This document shows, piece by piece, positions 40,101-55,100 of a stretch of DNA of 64,000 nucleotides; the stretch's first letter is position 1; each line of letters begins with the position of its first letter. The position numbers were made by a program, and so were the translations under genes. The stretch spans positions 31,358,189-31,422,188 of the forward strand of contig CM044959.1 of assembly GCA_024516035.1 (NCBI GenBank), given 5' to 3'. The stretch comes from Bactericera cockerelli. Lineage: Eukaryota; Arthropoda; Insecta; Hemiptera; Triozidae. Under the pieces are notes generated by a model. The model saw only the letters and a program-made list of their open reading frames with translations. It was not told the origin of the DNA and did no database searches.

Positions 40101-43100
40101 TTTATTTACTTAGCTTATCCTGTCCTAGAGAGATGAAAAGTAATTTAGGGTCCTCAGATCCTAAATCTTAAGGCGCAACCTACGTTATACATATTTTGGG
40201 TTTCTTTATTTACCAAGATAATAAAGATAAGTTACCAGATAAATTTCATTAATGCGATCAAAATTGAAAATAAATGTAATGCCACTTGAGTATTTACTTA
40301 AGTGTTTATAAGGACTTCTCCAAATCACGCAATTCAAATTTAAATAAACATTTTAAAAGCATGTAATTTATGACAGCAAGTGGGCCAGTTGCAAACGAAA
40401 TTCTCTTTGTAAAGCGCCGATTAAATATAGAGAGTGGTTGTTTTTTGCTAAGTTGCGGAATGGACTAATGAACTGAAGTACCTATGGAGTTAAAATTGGT
40501 AGTGCACCACACTAAATAAGATACTAACTAATTACTAATTTTTACATCGTCTAGTGGTCTACTGTAGGTATGTTGTAGGTAATGACCACGACTCTATAAA
40601 AAGGTTGGTTGGTATAGGAGTTGATTAATTAAACTTCACTGTAATATTTTTGTTACAAAAATAAAATGAGCTATTAGCGACTACTCGCTATACGCAATAG
40701 CACTCAAAAAGGCCAAAAAGACAATATCAATTAATCATGCATCAGCCCCAAGAGCTAAGAACAGCATGAGTCTCGACATAATATTTCACAATCTAATGAT
40801 TCCTTGTACCATTAACTTTGAAAATATTGCATGTGAAACCGTACATCTGCAAAAGTTGTGAATTTGTTAGAATTAATCGAGCGAAAAAAATAAGATTTCC
40901 AGCCATTCCTAAAACTTATCTTTTCAGTCGTTCCGAAGGATTTATCCAAGCATCCTGCAGGAGTCTGAGTTTTCACTACTCAAGTTTTTTTTTTTTTTTT
41001 TATGAAGAATCCTCCTCTTAATGGTTTTTCTTTTCTAACGCATTCTATACTTTCGAGTATAGCTTTTTACTATCCTTATCCTATAATAAGGAAAGTAATG
41101 AAATACCCAAAAATTTCGATAGTCAGTTTTCAGTGCTAAAACACGTTTTAGGGTCCCCAGAGCCTAAATCAAAAGTTTCAGCCATTGGTCCGTGTGTGTG
41201 TGTGACTTGACATTTGGTATGTAGATCTCCCTTATGGAGAGGACGCGACACGAAACTTTTCGATGAAAACGGTAATGTCGGCGTTTCTGCAGGCTAAACG
41301 ATAAAAGATACGAAAAAATTATAAGAATAACTTTTTCTCATAATAAAAAATATAATAGGGGTATATTTCCATTATTATTTTGATATCCTGAACTTTTTGG
41401 ACCTCGGCCCCCATTTACCGGTATTTTGGGGGGGACCCGCTTTGACGAACTTTTTTATTATTCATCCTAGATGGGGTTTGTGACATATCAAATCCAATGA
41501 GTTTGAGGTGCTGATTACGACGTATTCGGCATTACTTTTTTGCTATCTGTTACCTTTGAGTCACCAGTGGCGGAATTCGACTTATTTTCTGGGGATAAGG
41601 GAAGTCGTGTGATTTCACACCAGGTTTTTTTTATGGGAATGTGTATTTTAAATACCTCCAAAGACAAGTTGTAAGTAGGTATATAGGTTGAATGGGGTTG
41701 TCGGTTGTACGACCATATTCAATTTTAAATCCTATATAATTATAATTATTAATAAAAATATTGCACACTCTAATAAAAAAAAATATAACATAAAAAATTT
41801 ACGGATGAAACTTATTGAAGAACATGAAATTTTTCGAATATAGTGAACTCCTTCTCTCAGACAGTAAACTTTACTGAAGGTACTGGCGGTGCTATACGGT
41901 TGAAAGAAAAGTTTGCAAGTCAATTTACATAAGTGTATTCAAAAACTTTCGACCAAGTACAAGTCATCGCACTGAATGTTATCGCTTTAATTAAGCAAAT
42001 GGTTTGGATGAAAGCTCTCATGGAAATTCACGAGGCGAAAATTTGCGAGACAAGACACGAGGGAGTTTGTCTAGGATGCCGGGGAGTTTGTCTAGGATGC
42101 CGGCGAGTTTGTCTAGGATGCCGGCGAAAGCTGAAGACGCCGCCCTGGCGCTGAGGGAGATAATCTGATAAACGAGCATCAGCCGGACGTTTTTTTTATA
42201 GACAAATTGAATCAATATTTCATTATTGCAAAATTTTATGATAGCTCAAGGCTTGATAGTGTGGGTAAGGACGTGGATGGGAGATGACAGGAGGACTAAA
42301 AGAGAGGAAGAAGATAGAAATGGTGATGAGGAGTTCAAGAGAGAGGATTTTGTTGGAAGCTGCTATGTGCTATAGTCTTCGTGGTGGAACCGTTGCGACT
42401 AATCCATGTGGTCCAGAGATCCTTAGTTCAATCCCGGGTTGAAAAAAAAAATTATAACAAAAAATTGAAAGCAAAGAACACGTGAGGCATTTCCGACCCA
42501 ATCCTCATTTTTCACACTAACCAGGTGAGGTTATAATGTGGGTAGCAAGTATGGAGGGTAAACCCCCCGTACTGACTAACTCACATCATGACCCAGAGAA
42601 ATAATTTAAATAATAATAGAATAGTTTTGGAACGAGGAAGGAGAACCAGAAGGATTGAAATTTTTGTTTTTCTTTCACATTTCCGCTACTGTCACAGGAT
42701 TTCCCGAAAGTAGGAAAGTTCATGTAGGAAAGCTCAGATCTAATAAATTATAATTATATACCTAATATGTATATGAAATTAGATACCTAGCTATAGTACC
42801 TAGTTACCTACTTATTACTTGTATGTAATATGTACCTAATATGTCATACAACTTTAACATTTTTCTGCTTAAAATCCCCCTTCCAACATTCTCGGAGAAT
42901 TCTTTGATATAATTAATCATCGAGGAGATTACAAATGAAGTCCCTTGTCTCTTGGTCACAATTTCCACAGAGCCTACACAGTAGACTAGATTTATTGCCT
43001 TGCAAAATATCCCTGCTAAAACTTACTCAACCAAGACCCTCTCCTTAGTCTCCTTGTGTCAAGAGGGATGATTTAGTAGTTGTTGCATCCAGATTATAAT

Positions 43101-46100
43101 AATTATGTTCAAGAGTTTTTCATTTTTTTAAAAGGAATCATTTGGATTACTTTAAAGTTTTCTAAATGATGTTATGTCCATTAAAAAAATAATAATAATA
43201 ACTTTTTTATGGAAATATATCTGAAACAAAAACACTTTTCTTGAAATGGAAAAATAAAAAAATCTTATATCATCGACAGGTCCTGTTTTGTGAAAGTTTA
43301 CTTTCCACGAAAGACTTGATGAGTGTAGAGAAAAAATATCTAATACGTAATATGTACTACATACTCGTATATAAAAAACTTTCTGCGAATTCCGGATGTG
43401 CTGATCAGTATTCAGCATGTACTTTTCTTGACCTTCCTCTGTGTTATCTCTAGCTCCTTCCGTATTGGCCTACATTATCACAAGCAGGTAGCTTAATCAA
43501 CATGCAATATACATACATAGGTTATGTACATACATATGATAATGTACAAGTAAAACGTACCGTCTGCGTGCATATTTGCTATATCAGCACAAGTGCAGGT
43601 TCTTCCACACTTTAAATTGTATCGATGAATTTATGACTTATTTTACTGTCGAAAAGACCAATAGGTATAGACCTAATGTCCTATAATGTTGGATCTCAGG
43701 GAAACTTTCATGCCATAAAGGCATACAAAATGTGTTTTTGACAAATGATTAATTTTATATTGATAATGTTTGCATGGAGATTCTCAGCAAATGAATGGAA
43801 AAAGGACGTTAAATCTAAGAGAATCGTTGGCGTTAGGAAGGGCATCCAACCGTAAAAAATGTGCCACAACCAATCACTCACAACCATGAGGTTCAACAAT
43901 GCCGACCCCAAGTAGGTTTTGGAAATGGAAAAGTAAAAGAAGAAGAAGAATGTTTGAGTGGAAATTAATCTGTTGCACATTAATAACAATAACTTCTAAG
44001 ACAAATAACAAATTAACTACCTATTTCCGTTTTTGGTACACTGTATATTAATTAATTTCTAATCTCATCACTGTTATCACTCACACGTAAATAACATAAC
44101 AGTTACACATGGATCACCCTAATGAATGAAAGTCTGGCATTTGCTTAACCTTTTCATATCTATGTGCTTTTCATATCTATGTGCTGTAGTGGTCATGGCA
44201 TAATCCAGAGGTCGCGGGTTCGAAACTCAACCGTGATATGACAAGTTATAGCCCCCCCCCTTTGACAACATAATAATATATCTTGGGCTTACTGCTGGAA
44301 TAATGGGACTAAATAAGGCGATTTTACTATTTTGTATTGGTGGATTATCCTCAGTAGGTTGTTCGAAGACCACGGACCCGTAACCTGGAGATCGGTAGTT
44401 CGAGTACCACGTATGTCCTGATAATTTTATTCCTCTCGTAATAAACACAAACATTATAACATTTACTAGAAATGCTAAGACTTGGCAAAATATACGTAAA
44501 CGAGAGATGACCCTATAAGAATTTCCCTTAGGTACAATCCTAGATTCTTTTTCAGAAATGTAAAATTCAAAAAGCCTTTCAAACAAAAGGTTTCCCTAGT
44601 TTTGATGACAGAGTTCGCTAGTTAATTTATTAATAAGTCCATGAGTAGGTTCTACCACTCTACAAATTGAGAATTCTCCCTGGACCCTGTGCATTAGAGG
44701 GTTAGTAAAGTTATTATCATACCCTTTTTGCAATCAATATTCCTCATGATGGGTGAAAAAGTGTTACAAGACCCACTGACACACTCATAACTGCACACAT
44801 TGCATTGGCATACACATACACAATTACACGTACACCACATAAATATGTTTAGGGTGGTCAATTGTTCATTATACAAATTCAATTACGATTATTGTTAGTC
44901 GTTTATTTAGTAAAGTTCATATTAGTGTTTTCAACTACTACCTTTGCTAAATTACAACATATTGCTGGTTAACACACAATTTCGTTCATACTAAGTATTA
45001 ATTTGACAATAATAACATTAGCAAAGGAGAACATTTTCTAAAAACTATTTTTTTTTCTCCTCATTAGAATGATTTTTAATTAGTGCCTAACTAGCTATAC
45101 CTGGTTTATCAAAAAAAAAAAAAAAATCCAAGTTATACCCAATAGGTACTCCTTTTAAATACCCCGAAAGTTGTATCTCTGTGACACTCTGTACAAACAA
45201 CCCAGACAAACATTCACCTATCAACACAACAACATTTTAAAATACAAAATTCTACATAGCGCTGCATTTTAAATTACATTAACTTTAATCATCGGGGCAA
45301 TGTTTTTGCATAACATATGGAAACAAACATTTATGAAACATTACATTTTTACTGTTTCAAATTTGAAAAATTACACATTGGACCAATTCCATAAATAAAT
45401 AATGCATTAGGAGATGAAACTCAAGTATGAATTCTTGTTAACCCTTTGACATTACCTAATAATGCAGCGAGAGGTGGTGCGGGGCTACTGGTTTTGATAA
45501 GTTTAAATACTCGTATGCTTAACTAACTTTAACTTAACCAACCCCACTCACTAAATTGCCCTGTCTCGTCTACTGCTACTGCCTTGTTCTCACTTGTTGG
45601 TTCTTGGTGGTAATATCAGTAGGGAAAGACACTCGTTATGACCACTTCCCTGCTCACTTCGGCTGAATGTTCACTGAGAATTAGTAAATATTAAATTAAT
45701 TCAATAGCTCGTAACCAGGACTTGGTCAGAATTTGATTCAATTGCTGCTAAGGATTTTTCTCAGAGTCTCCAGAGTAAAACATAATTTCTAGCAACATTG
45801 ACGTAGACTATGACCGACAGCCCGAACGAATATTAGACATCCCTTAATTATTAAAGAACACCCATGCAATATTATCTACCAGCCCAGTCCTGAATCATTG
45901 CACCGCTAAACCAGGGATCTTATAAACAGAGATATATTATCCAGGTACCTATATGCCTTGCAAAAATATACGATAGCATTCGATAGCAACTTTTGTAATG
46001 CAACGTATCGTGATTTTGATTTTCATATCCCGATATAGATTTTGTCCAAAATAGACGGGTTGGTCAAGACCTAATTGGTCAGCCCATATGACATAACTTT

Positions 46101-49100
46101 ATAACATTTTTTTCCTCGTCTAAGAAGGTTTCATTATCTTGTATAGGTATGCATGCAACTATGCATATGTATAAGAAAACATGAACTGAGACAGTAGTGG
46201 TCCCCATTAGTCGCATATACCATAGATTCCACGATATTGGTAATGGCATGTTCGAGTCCAACTAACCCTGAAAACACCAGTGACCGAAAAAACCACACCA
46301 CACACACAGGACAACTACTTGAGTAAATCCGTCATCACGGGAACCTCTTGAGATCGCGCAGCTTGGCGACAACAGCAACACTCAGACGTCAATAGAGTTT
46401 CGGCAACCATTGCCCCGGCCATAGATCCATAAAACGTGAGAAGTGAACACGATTTGGAAGTGATGACAAGTACCTCTCAAGTGCTAATGTAAGCGAGAGA
46501 AAATGTGTTGGCGTTTGTTAGCGTGAGTATGAAACTATATGGAGTACTCAGCATGTTATTTAAATAATAACAATATATTACTACGGAAAATAGTGCGGGC
46601 ATGATACAACAAGGCCTAAAAATAACGAACATGAGAAGAAAACACAAATCAACTCGAAACACAATAGATTTCGACTGCAGTTTGTCGTCCAAAGTAGAAC
46701 ACATGTGGTGGGGAACAAGAGCGGAAAATTTAACGACCAAATGTTTCACATGATTCCTCGTGAACCGTTTCCAGGTCTGTTTCTGAGTGCAGTTCTTGGA
46801 AATGTGTAAATTAGAATGTAATCATGCTGGGTAATACACCTCATACACGCAACCTAAAACTATTGCAAGTAATTGAAAAGAAAGATAGAAAGATAGAGTT
46901 CTGAAACCTGAGGTATACCATGTAAAACAACACATCAAAAATATCCAATTTGTTGTTAATAACATTAAATTGATTGATTTCATTACTTTCATTTAGAAAA
47001 GTTATAGGTACAAGCAAACATCATGATTTACAAATTGTCTTAATCTCAAATTCTAGGGAAATGGGGGTATCATCCTCCTGACTTAGCAAGCAACAACAAT
47101 GAAATTTTGCGATTCACTTATCAAACAGAAGACTTCCTTCGTTAATTAAATGTCTCCTCAAGTGTTTCATATTTTTATACCTTCATAATTAATTTCCAAC
47201 GATTCCGCATCTGAATTTGGCAAAATTTATTTATAGTTCAAAACAGGTCTCACGATAGTATGGGAGATGTTCGCAGAGTTGTTACAACTTCCCGCCTCGT
47301 CCCCATCCAACGTTTTAAGAGATGACAGGTTAATGTTCCAAGTGTTTCCGCCGCTATCTATCACCGGGCGTAATGACATGTGCATCTCAGCAGATACGTC
47401 AAAAAATCAACGGGACAAGGTCAATGGAAAGACTCATCAGTCCGCCTGCCCGCCCGAGTGAGGCGGTGTGAGGTGTGCGGGTATGTGTGTCACTGCATCA
47501 ACGGGCATGCATGAATGCACCACGTTCATACAACCCATAGGACTGTTTCAAATTAATGAAGAATATTATGTGGTACTGTAGTAAAAAATATCAAATACTT
47601 CTTGAAATCAAAAAAGACAGATTAAGCGATACTTATCTTTCCGAAAGGGATTGATTTGTACCGTTGGCGTTGTTTACTGATATCTATAAATTACTATTCA
47701 ACTACCAAATTCGACCAACAATCGCCATGACTGACTGATCGATTATTTATCGACGAAGAACGATTGGCTTTCTCTCTGCGTATTTCGTCCAAGATCTTGA
47801 TTTCAGAACAAATCTGCACGCTTTTCTATGTATGTGCAATGCAAAATCGATGCCCATAAATTTCGTTAGCGTTCGCTTCAGAAATTGGTTTTATGTTGGC
47901 TTGGCTTATCAAAACAAATGTTTTGTTTACATGTGTAGAAGATTTGTATTGTACATGATGGTTTATCGACCTAATATGAACAACGCCGTTAACCCAATGC
48001 AACAGGGCGGCCTTCAGAGTTGATCTTCGTATATTATTCTCTACGTAGGAAACACTTGAACAGCTGTATCAATTAGCACGACGGAGTTGACTTTGAAGTC
48101 GTAATACCTGTCGAACTTCCAACTTCTATAAGCTCTGATTCATTGCCCGTTTTTTTTCTAAGGCAAATAGATAACTGATAAAGTCACCTTAAAAGGATTT
48201 ACACTAGAGCAAGCTCTCAGATAACTGAATGTTGAATGATGAGTGGCTGGCTCTAGATGTGGCAATGATATATGAAATCTTAAGATAGTTAGATATTATG
48301 TACCTACCTGGTTTTGTTTTTACTAATTCGTTTCAACGATGAAGGTACTGAGGACAGATTGAGTTCAAGTTGACAGATCTGATAGAACTGTCATTGATGT
48401 CAAAACTTCTGATAGGTATACGTACGTACTATATGTATTATAAGCCCTGTCTTGCTGTTGACTGGGCGAGTCTAAAGTAAAATCTATGTGTAAGAGATTA
48501 ATTAAAGAATGATGTGAATATCATTGGAGGGTGAATTTTTTTACAATAATTAGACCAGGGTTATTACAAAGAATCTCGATGCTTACAAAAAGCCACATAT
48601 AAAGCATATTATACCTAACGAAATAATTAAGGAACAGCATTTCCATGCTGCAAGAAGTTTGTCTTTTCTGCATTACTTTCGGATTCAGCACCTGCTAACA
48701 CAATAACCCAATAAATATTATGTACGAATTTCTTTGTGGTGAAGCACAAGACCTCTTCACAATTTTTGTGGGTAGCGCAGCATTACTAAGAGCCTCCTTT
48801 ACATTTCGAATTATTCTATTACATTAATTTCTTTTTACTCTGGTAATGCCGCCACTGGTCGTTACTCATACAAGTAACTACTCATTTTTCCTCACGAGGT
48901 ATGAGTGGACCCCGAACATCCAAGTACAGAGCAGAAAAAATCCTCCCCCGCTGGGAATCGAACCCAGGTCACCATGTGTGCAATGCCTAGCGCGCTAACT
49001 CGCTCTGCCACAGTGAATACCAATAACCCAATAAATATACTTCTATTATGCAGAAGTGCATCTTAATCTTCATGAAACAATTCTCAGCATAGGGACTCGA

Positions 49101-52100
49101 ACCATTGACCCTCTGGTCGCTACTAGAGCAGAACGCGAATGGGTTAGCATCGTATTCTACGGTTTTATTTATAGAGCGCGATGTCTGGACGCTACAAAAA
49201 ATAAATTTAGTTCCTGCCAATTTTTTGCCTCTCTTTTCTTCTGTTTCATTCAATTTTTGTGCAAAAATCACAGATGTTCAATATATTCGCCGCTCCTCTG
49301 TCTGCTCTTACTCTTCCATCCCTTTGGAGTGAGAGATATAAATCGCGGAAAATCATGACTTTACCAGAGTTATTATTTTATTTATTTTATTTTATTATTT
49401 TTGGAAAAGAATTGATTTTTTCGACTAAAAAATACATTACTCAGGACCACTTTTCGTTCAAAATCATTGTGAATCAAATAATAGGCAAGTCTTTTTATTT
49501 ATTTTTTTATCTTTTCAACTGAAGCATACATTATTTTTGTAAATATACTTTATAAACTCGAGAATGAAGAGGCTAAGAGGCTGCCCAGTGATGACCAGGT
49601 ACCAATAAGTTACATTATTAATCAACTCATGAAGCTCAGGCCTCAGAATCAATGAGACTAACTAATCAATTATTAACTTATTCGACCTCTTGGTACCTAC
49701 CGCCTTGATTGACCCCACGGCAACTTGTCTAATGCAACTTATGGCATCCCATCAACTTTATGAAACAAGCTTTCGTAGCTACAAGTTGTCGTAATTTGAT
49801 TCATTCAGGTTCTCATGTTAATCATTATGGATAGACATAATAACTATGTATGTGTATTCCTAGTATGTTTCAACTTTTCAAGACTTAGGAGGGAGATGAT
49901 GCACTTTTAATTTAAGAAGTTGGAGTTTGTATTCATGTTTTACTTTACCAGGATAAAAGACCTTAGTTATGTGTATGTGTAATTTGTGTGTGTATGTATC
50001 TACCATTATTTTTATTTAAGTTAGATGAAAAATTGAAAACAGTTTTCAAATTAAATTGCTCTGAAATTAAAATCCTTTGCAGATATTTTTAACATGTGCC
50101 TATGTATCCTGTGTATCTATTAAATTTGCAATAATTATTAGGTAAAAAAATAGGGAAAATTGCGGATAGGTCTAAAAACAGGTGCCGCTCCCCGAAATCA
50201 CGCTAGATACAAATCTAGCTACATTAAATCGCAATTAATGGCTACAGAGAGGTAAAAAATAGTAATAATTACTTTTTCGTACTTTCTTTCAATGTCCGTA
50301 TACATTTATACAATAATATTGATTCGGGTGAAATGTCTATGGTTAGCTGCAAGGATTACCAGGGATTGTGGCCCTCTGGACTTTCAGACACCATGACCTC
50401 AGTTTCTCCAACTATGTAGTGTACTCTGAGTTATGATTTTAACTTTAAAATTTTAAAGAATCTGGAAAAAGTCACATTTGGAAAAACACAAAAACGAAAC
50501 AATTCTTCCGATTTCTAATATTGGAAATTTTCGAAAGTAAAATAACAAAGGTATCAAACCCGAGATATCTCAAGGTCACGAAAATTGGAACAATGCACCA
50601 GGGCCCCAGGGTCACTTGCAAAGTGGGCGTTGCTATGTAGCATTTGGAATAACATGTAAGTATTCGGAATAACAACACGATCTCAAAGAGAGAAGTGGAA
50701 AATGCATCGACTAGGGCGGGGTGTGAAATGAACATTGGAAATGGAAATCACTGAAAGACACGGGGCACAGGGCCATGAGTCAAGAGCACTCCCCCCCCCC
50801 TGATGCAACGGGAAACCGCAGAATGCATTTTTAGTTCAGTATAATTTTGTTATTCTATTTTAAGTTGTAGGGCGTGTGAACTGCACATTGAGACGAGGAG
50901 AAAATTGAGATGCAGTCGGGATTTTGCCTTTCACATTACGAGTATATTGGTCTGAGTCTGAGTCAGGCTGAGCCCATCTGTCCATATGCAGTTACTACAG
51001 CTAAGATTTCAATAAAATATGTAATTATGTATGTAGATATTATTGTAATACTTTTGATTCACAATTTCACACATAATATACGAGTACCACCCTTAGCTCA
51101 ATCTTACCCAGCGAATTACAAAGCAATCCTCTGTAATATTGAAACTATAAAAATACTTCAACTGTCCTAAGAATTTGTTTTTAGTCAAGTAAGATTTCGA
51201 TGGCATCTCATCCAAATTATTAGTCTCACCCGACATTCCACACAATGTAAATGCCATCTCACCCCAACGTAAAAAGCGTTAAATTTGATTATACCTAATA
51301 GAGCCCTTTTATCTCAAAACAAAGTTATACCTCATAATATCATCCAAATGTAATTATAAGCGTAAACACACTCAGATGTATTCACTATTCACAGTGTGAT
51401 CGGGGCATTTCCTCAAATTAATCTTGAGATATTTATGATTTTGTATTAATAAAGTATTTTTTTTTTTTTGAGAAAAAAATTAATTTTTTACTATACTGAT
51501 TGGTGAAACAATCTAAAACATTTGACGGTGAAAATATAAACATTCCTAAAAAGAAATAAAATTGATAAAAAATGCGACGAGGATGGGATTCGAACCCACG
51601 CGTGCAGAGCACATTGGATTAGCAGTCCAACGCCTTAACCACTCGGCCACCTCGTCTGCTGAGAACGGAGCGAGAATAAGCGTTATCTCAAAGCTTGAAT
51701 TCACAGCGCGAGAGTGGCAGTGGTTCCTCGGGTGTGGGCCAGAAGCGGGACCCAGGGGGCCGGTGCAGGTTGAATGTACCGAGGCACGAGGGGAGAATAG
51801 TGAGGCAGCATGAAGCGAGTGTTGGGATTGCAGGACTGGGTAAGAAATAAGGCGTGAGCGCATGGATAAAATAATTATGCAATTCGTATACCGTAAACGT
51901 TCTTATTATTTCAAAGCGTTCTTTGCGAGACGTTGCTTTTGATAGATGTCTTTGCTATTAATTTGAAAATGCTGTGTTTCTCAGTGAAAATTCCGGAATT
52001 TAAATTTTCAACAAAATAATATAAAATTGCCCACGTGGATGGCACATTTATTTTCCACGAGTTGTCGTTTTGTCACTGAAATTAAGCAGAGTCCAGCGAG

Positions 52101-55100
52101 AGTGACCATTCAAATTCAGCTATTCCCGGCCCAACCCAGGCTGGGTGAAGTTAATTTGGTTTTCTGGTTTCTAATAATAGGAAAACACTGGTTTCGATAT
52201 AATATGCCCTGTGCATTTGAAGGGGCTATTAAAAAAAAAAAAAAAAATATGTACCTATTAGTAGGGCTAACGTATATTTGATAGTTTTTAGAAGGGTTTA
52301 TTAAAACAATTGATAGTAATGAATATCTAAATTTCAGTGCAAATATGCTCAGAACAGAAGCTCTCACTTAACTGTTTTCCATGCGACAACTTACTCAACT
52401 ATCCACGGAAAATTATGCAGTATATCCAAATCACTTATTTTAACTATCCTCGTTTATTTTAAAAGCACTAATTCTTATGAGTTATGAGAAAAATTCACAC
52501 ATAAACAAGCTACACTTAACTTGGAAAATGGTCTCTTTAAAAGTTAGATTCTAATCGTTCGGTTAACTAAATTAGAAATTGGTTTCACAATAAATTAAGT
52601 CAGTTCTCAAGTTTCCCCATTTAGACTTGTTCATTTGTAGTGTACACTTTATACCTAGGTACTTTAATATACCTACAGCTTAAACCAATAAAAACTCCAT
52701 AGTTCACATATTTGTCTCTACCATTAACCTTCAGATGGCAGAATTTGGCTCGTTTTTGTAAAGTTTATATCTCTTCAAAGAGGTGGCATTAACTATAAAC
52801 AAGCTCGTTAAATTTAATTACTCAGTAAGCCAATGTCACAGCACATAATATCAATATGGTTTTACTTCCATCAAGATATTTAAAATGTAAAGAACTGCTC
52901 TAGAAGTGAAAATCACATAAAAAGTTTATAATAATCTTACGAGTATTTGGCGAATACAAAGAAAGACAATAAGAACTTTCTCACACAAATATGGTGACCA
53001 GTGTTGGAGTTACAAGTTACAAAACTTCTATGAAGGATGAGCGATAGTGATATCCACTATAATTAATGAACAGGCTCTTGCTTCTTGCTTAGTGTAAAGT
53101 ATTCAAGTTTAATAAGGTTGGGTGCAACTACTCACATCAGCTTAATGTAAGTTATAAAGGTTTAATAAGGTTGGGTGCAGCACACTCACATCAGCTTAGT
53201 GTAAGTTATAAAGGTTTCATAAGGTTGGGTGTACCACAATCACATCAGCTTAGTGTAAGTTATAAAGGTTTAATAAGGTTGGGTGCAGGACACTCACCAT
53301 ACCGCTGCAGAGGTTGACGGCTACAGAAGACAGACTGTCGCCCTGGACTGTGCCCGAGTAGAAACAGCCGTCTGGTTTGAACCGGGGCACCTCCCGTGTT
53401 GTGGTGTTCTTGTATACGTGGGTCACCTGGCGAGGTAGGGATAGACATTAGAATTGGGGCGGCATTATCTTTTAAAGCACAAGATAGTCAAGATAAACTT
53501 CTTCAGCACAAGATGGTAATCTTGTAGACATGGAAATCCTTCATGATAGACGATTATCAAACATGTTAGATGTAAAAATAAATAAAGTATATTTATTGCA
53601 TTAAATAATTTTTGGGTGAGAAGTAAAAAATGGAGAGCTATCAAATATGAAAGGAGCTGTACCATGTGGCTGATGAGGACCGATATGTCTGAAACAGCGG
53701 TCTAGGTCTGTTCCTGCGATTTCTCTCACCCAAAGTGGAAAGCCTTGAAGATTTCATGAATAAGTTAGATTGTTGTGATAGATCTAGGTAAATATATTTA
53801 TTTACTACGAAACACTTCTACATAATATGTATTATACTCAAGTACATTATACTTAAGTAAAAATGTCTTTCCGTAGATACTAATGACCTAACAGAACAAA
53901 ACATACAGATCATTTAAAATGAGAACAGGCAATAAGAAATCTGTTTCCTTTTTTACGTAGGAGAATTGTGCCACGGATGAAAAGTTCAAGCCTTAAAGTG
54001 GATCATTGGATAACACAAGACAACGCAATCACTTACACAGGATGTACTGCAGTATTATGCAATACAATATATAATAATAATTATGAACATTGAACAAGAT
54101 ATAATAATGCGCAGATGTTGGTCATGTTTTGATTCCATGTCTTTATAGGATCGTATAGGTAAAGGACAAACATTTTATAATCGTAGATAACTTTTTTCAC
54201 AGTGGTATAAGGTGCTTTCGAGCCAAAAGGACACTCAACCTCAAAAGAAGATTAATAATTCCGCTCTGATAACAAAATTTATCAAAAGGTAATAAAATAA
54301 TGAAATATTGTTTTGCAGATAAAAAGAACAACTGTAAGTCCCCTTCCCCTCCCACCCCCACTAGTACCTAGTCTGCCAAAATACAAAGGATATACATACT
54401 CCTATAACTCTATTCTATTTCCTTCTTGCGCATAGAGACAGCTTTCACTGAAACCAAATCCTCGTTTTCACTTGACCAAATTTGAAATTAATTATGAATG
54501 TTATTTTAAAAGAAATATTTTTTTGAAATCTATGGGGTAATAAATTTTAAAAATACCTAGAAGATACAGTCGAATCTGGATATGTATGAAGATTCAGATA
54601 TAAGGGAAACCTGGATATAAGAAAATAATTTGCAGTTCAAATTTACCTCTTTATAAGAGAAAAAAAATTGGTACCTCGAGTTTTCTAAAATACAGGTTCG
54701 ACTGTATAAATGAAGTAAAAAATCAACAATAAGTATGATAAACAATGAAATACGACAGGCTAATTTGCTCTTCTGAGGAGAATTTAGAAAGAGATTATCT
54801 AATATACCAACGCCCATTCATCTACCCACCAGGAAGAGACTCCCATTATTATGGGCATGGGCGAAAGTTTAACACCTCGCTTATATTGTTTCAATTTGCT
54901 CGACACCGAAAATTAAAAATATCGTTTTTGGTTATGCTGGTATTAATTTGGTGTGATGCAAACCACACGTTGCATCTCGCGGTGAGGTCAAACCCAACAT
55001 TAATGTAGTATCCTTCTTCATAGCTTTCTAAACTCAAACAGGACTTCTGAGAGCCGCGGCTCCTAATATGACGTAAAATTAATATATTATTCTCGTATGG

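Larger units (their letters stand above)
30795..53297 (-). other. Exon 3-4 giant intron (22.5 kb)
   Basis: Contains the 33.8-35.1 kb Helitron, LINE tail at 36.9 kb, old SINEs at 42.4, 44.2 and 48.7 kb, tRNA-Ser at 51.6 kb and a 5S-type SINE at 52.1 kb. The rest (30.8-33.8, 35.1-36.5, 37.1-42.0, 44.5-48.7, 49.1-51.5 kb) is AT-rich with only short chance ORFs. No nested protein gene is supported. Confidence 0.75.

Noticed and set aside
46477..46749. Minus-strand 90-codon hydrophobic frame in the giant intron
   Set aside because: AT-driven composition, no splice borders, no recognisable family.
51562..51863. ORFs on both strands around 51.6-51.9 kb
   Set aside because: They overlap the tRNA-Ser gene and have no coding features.
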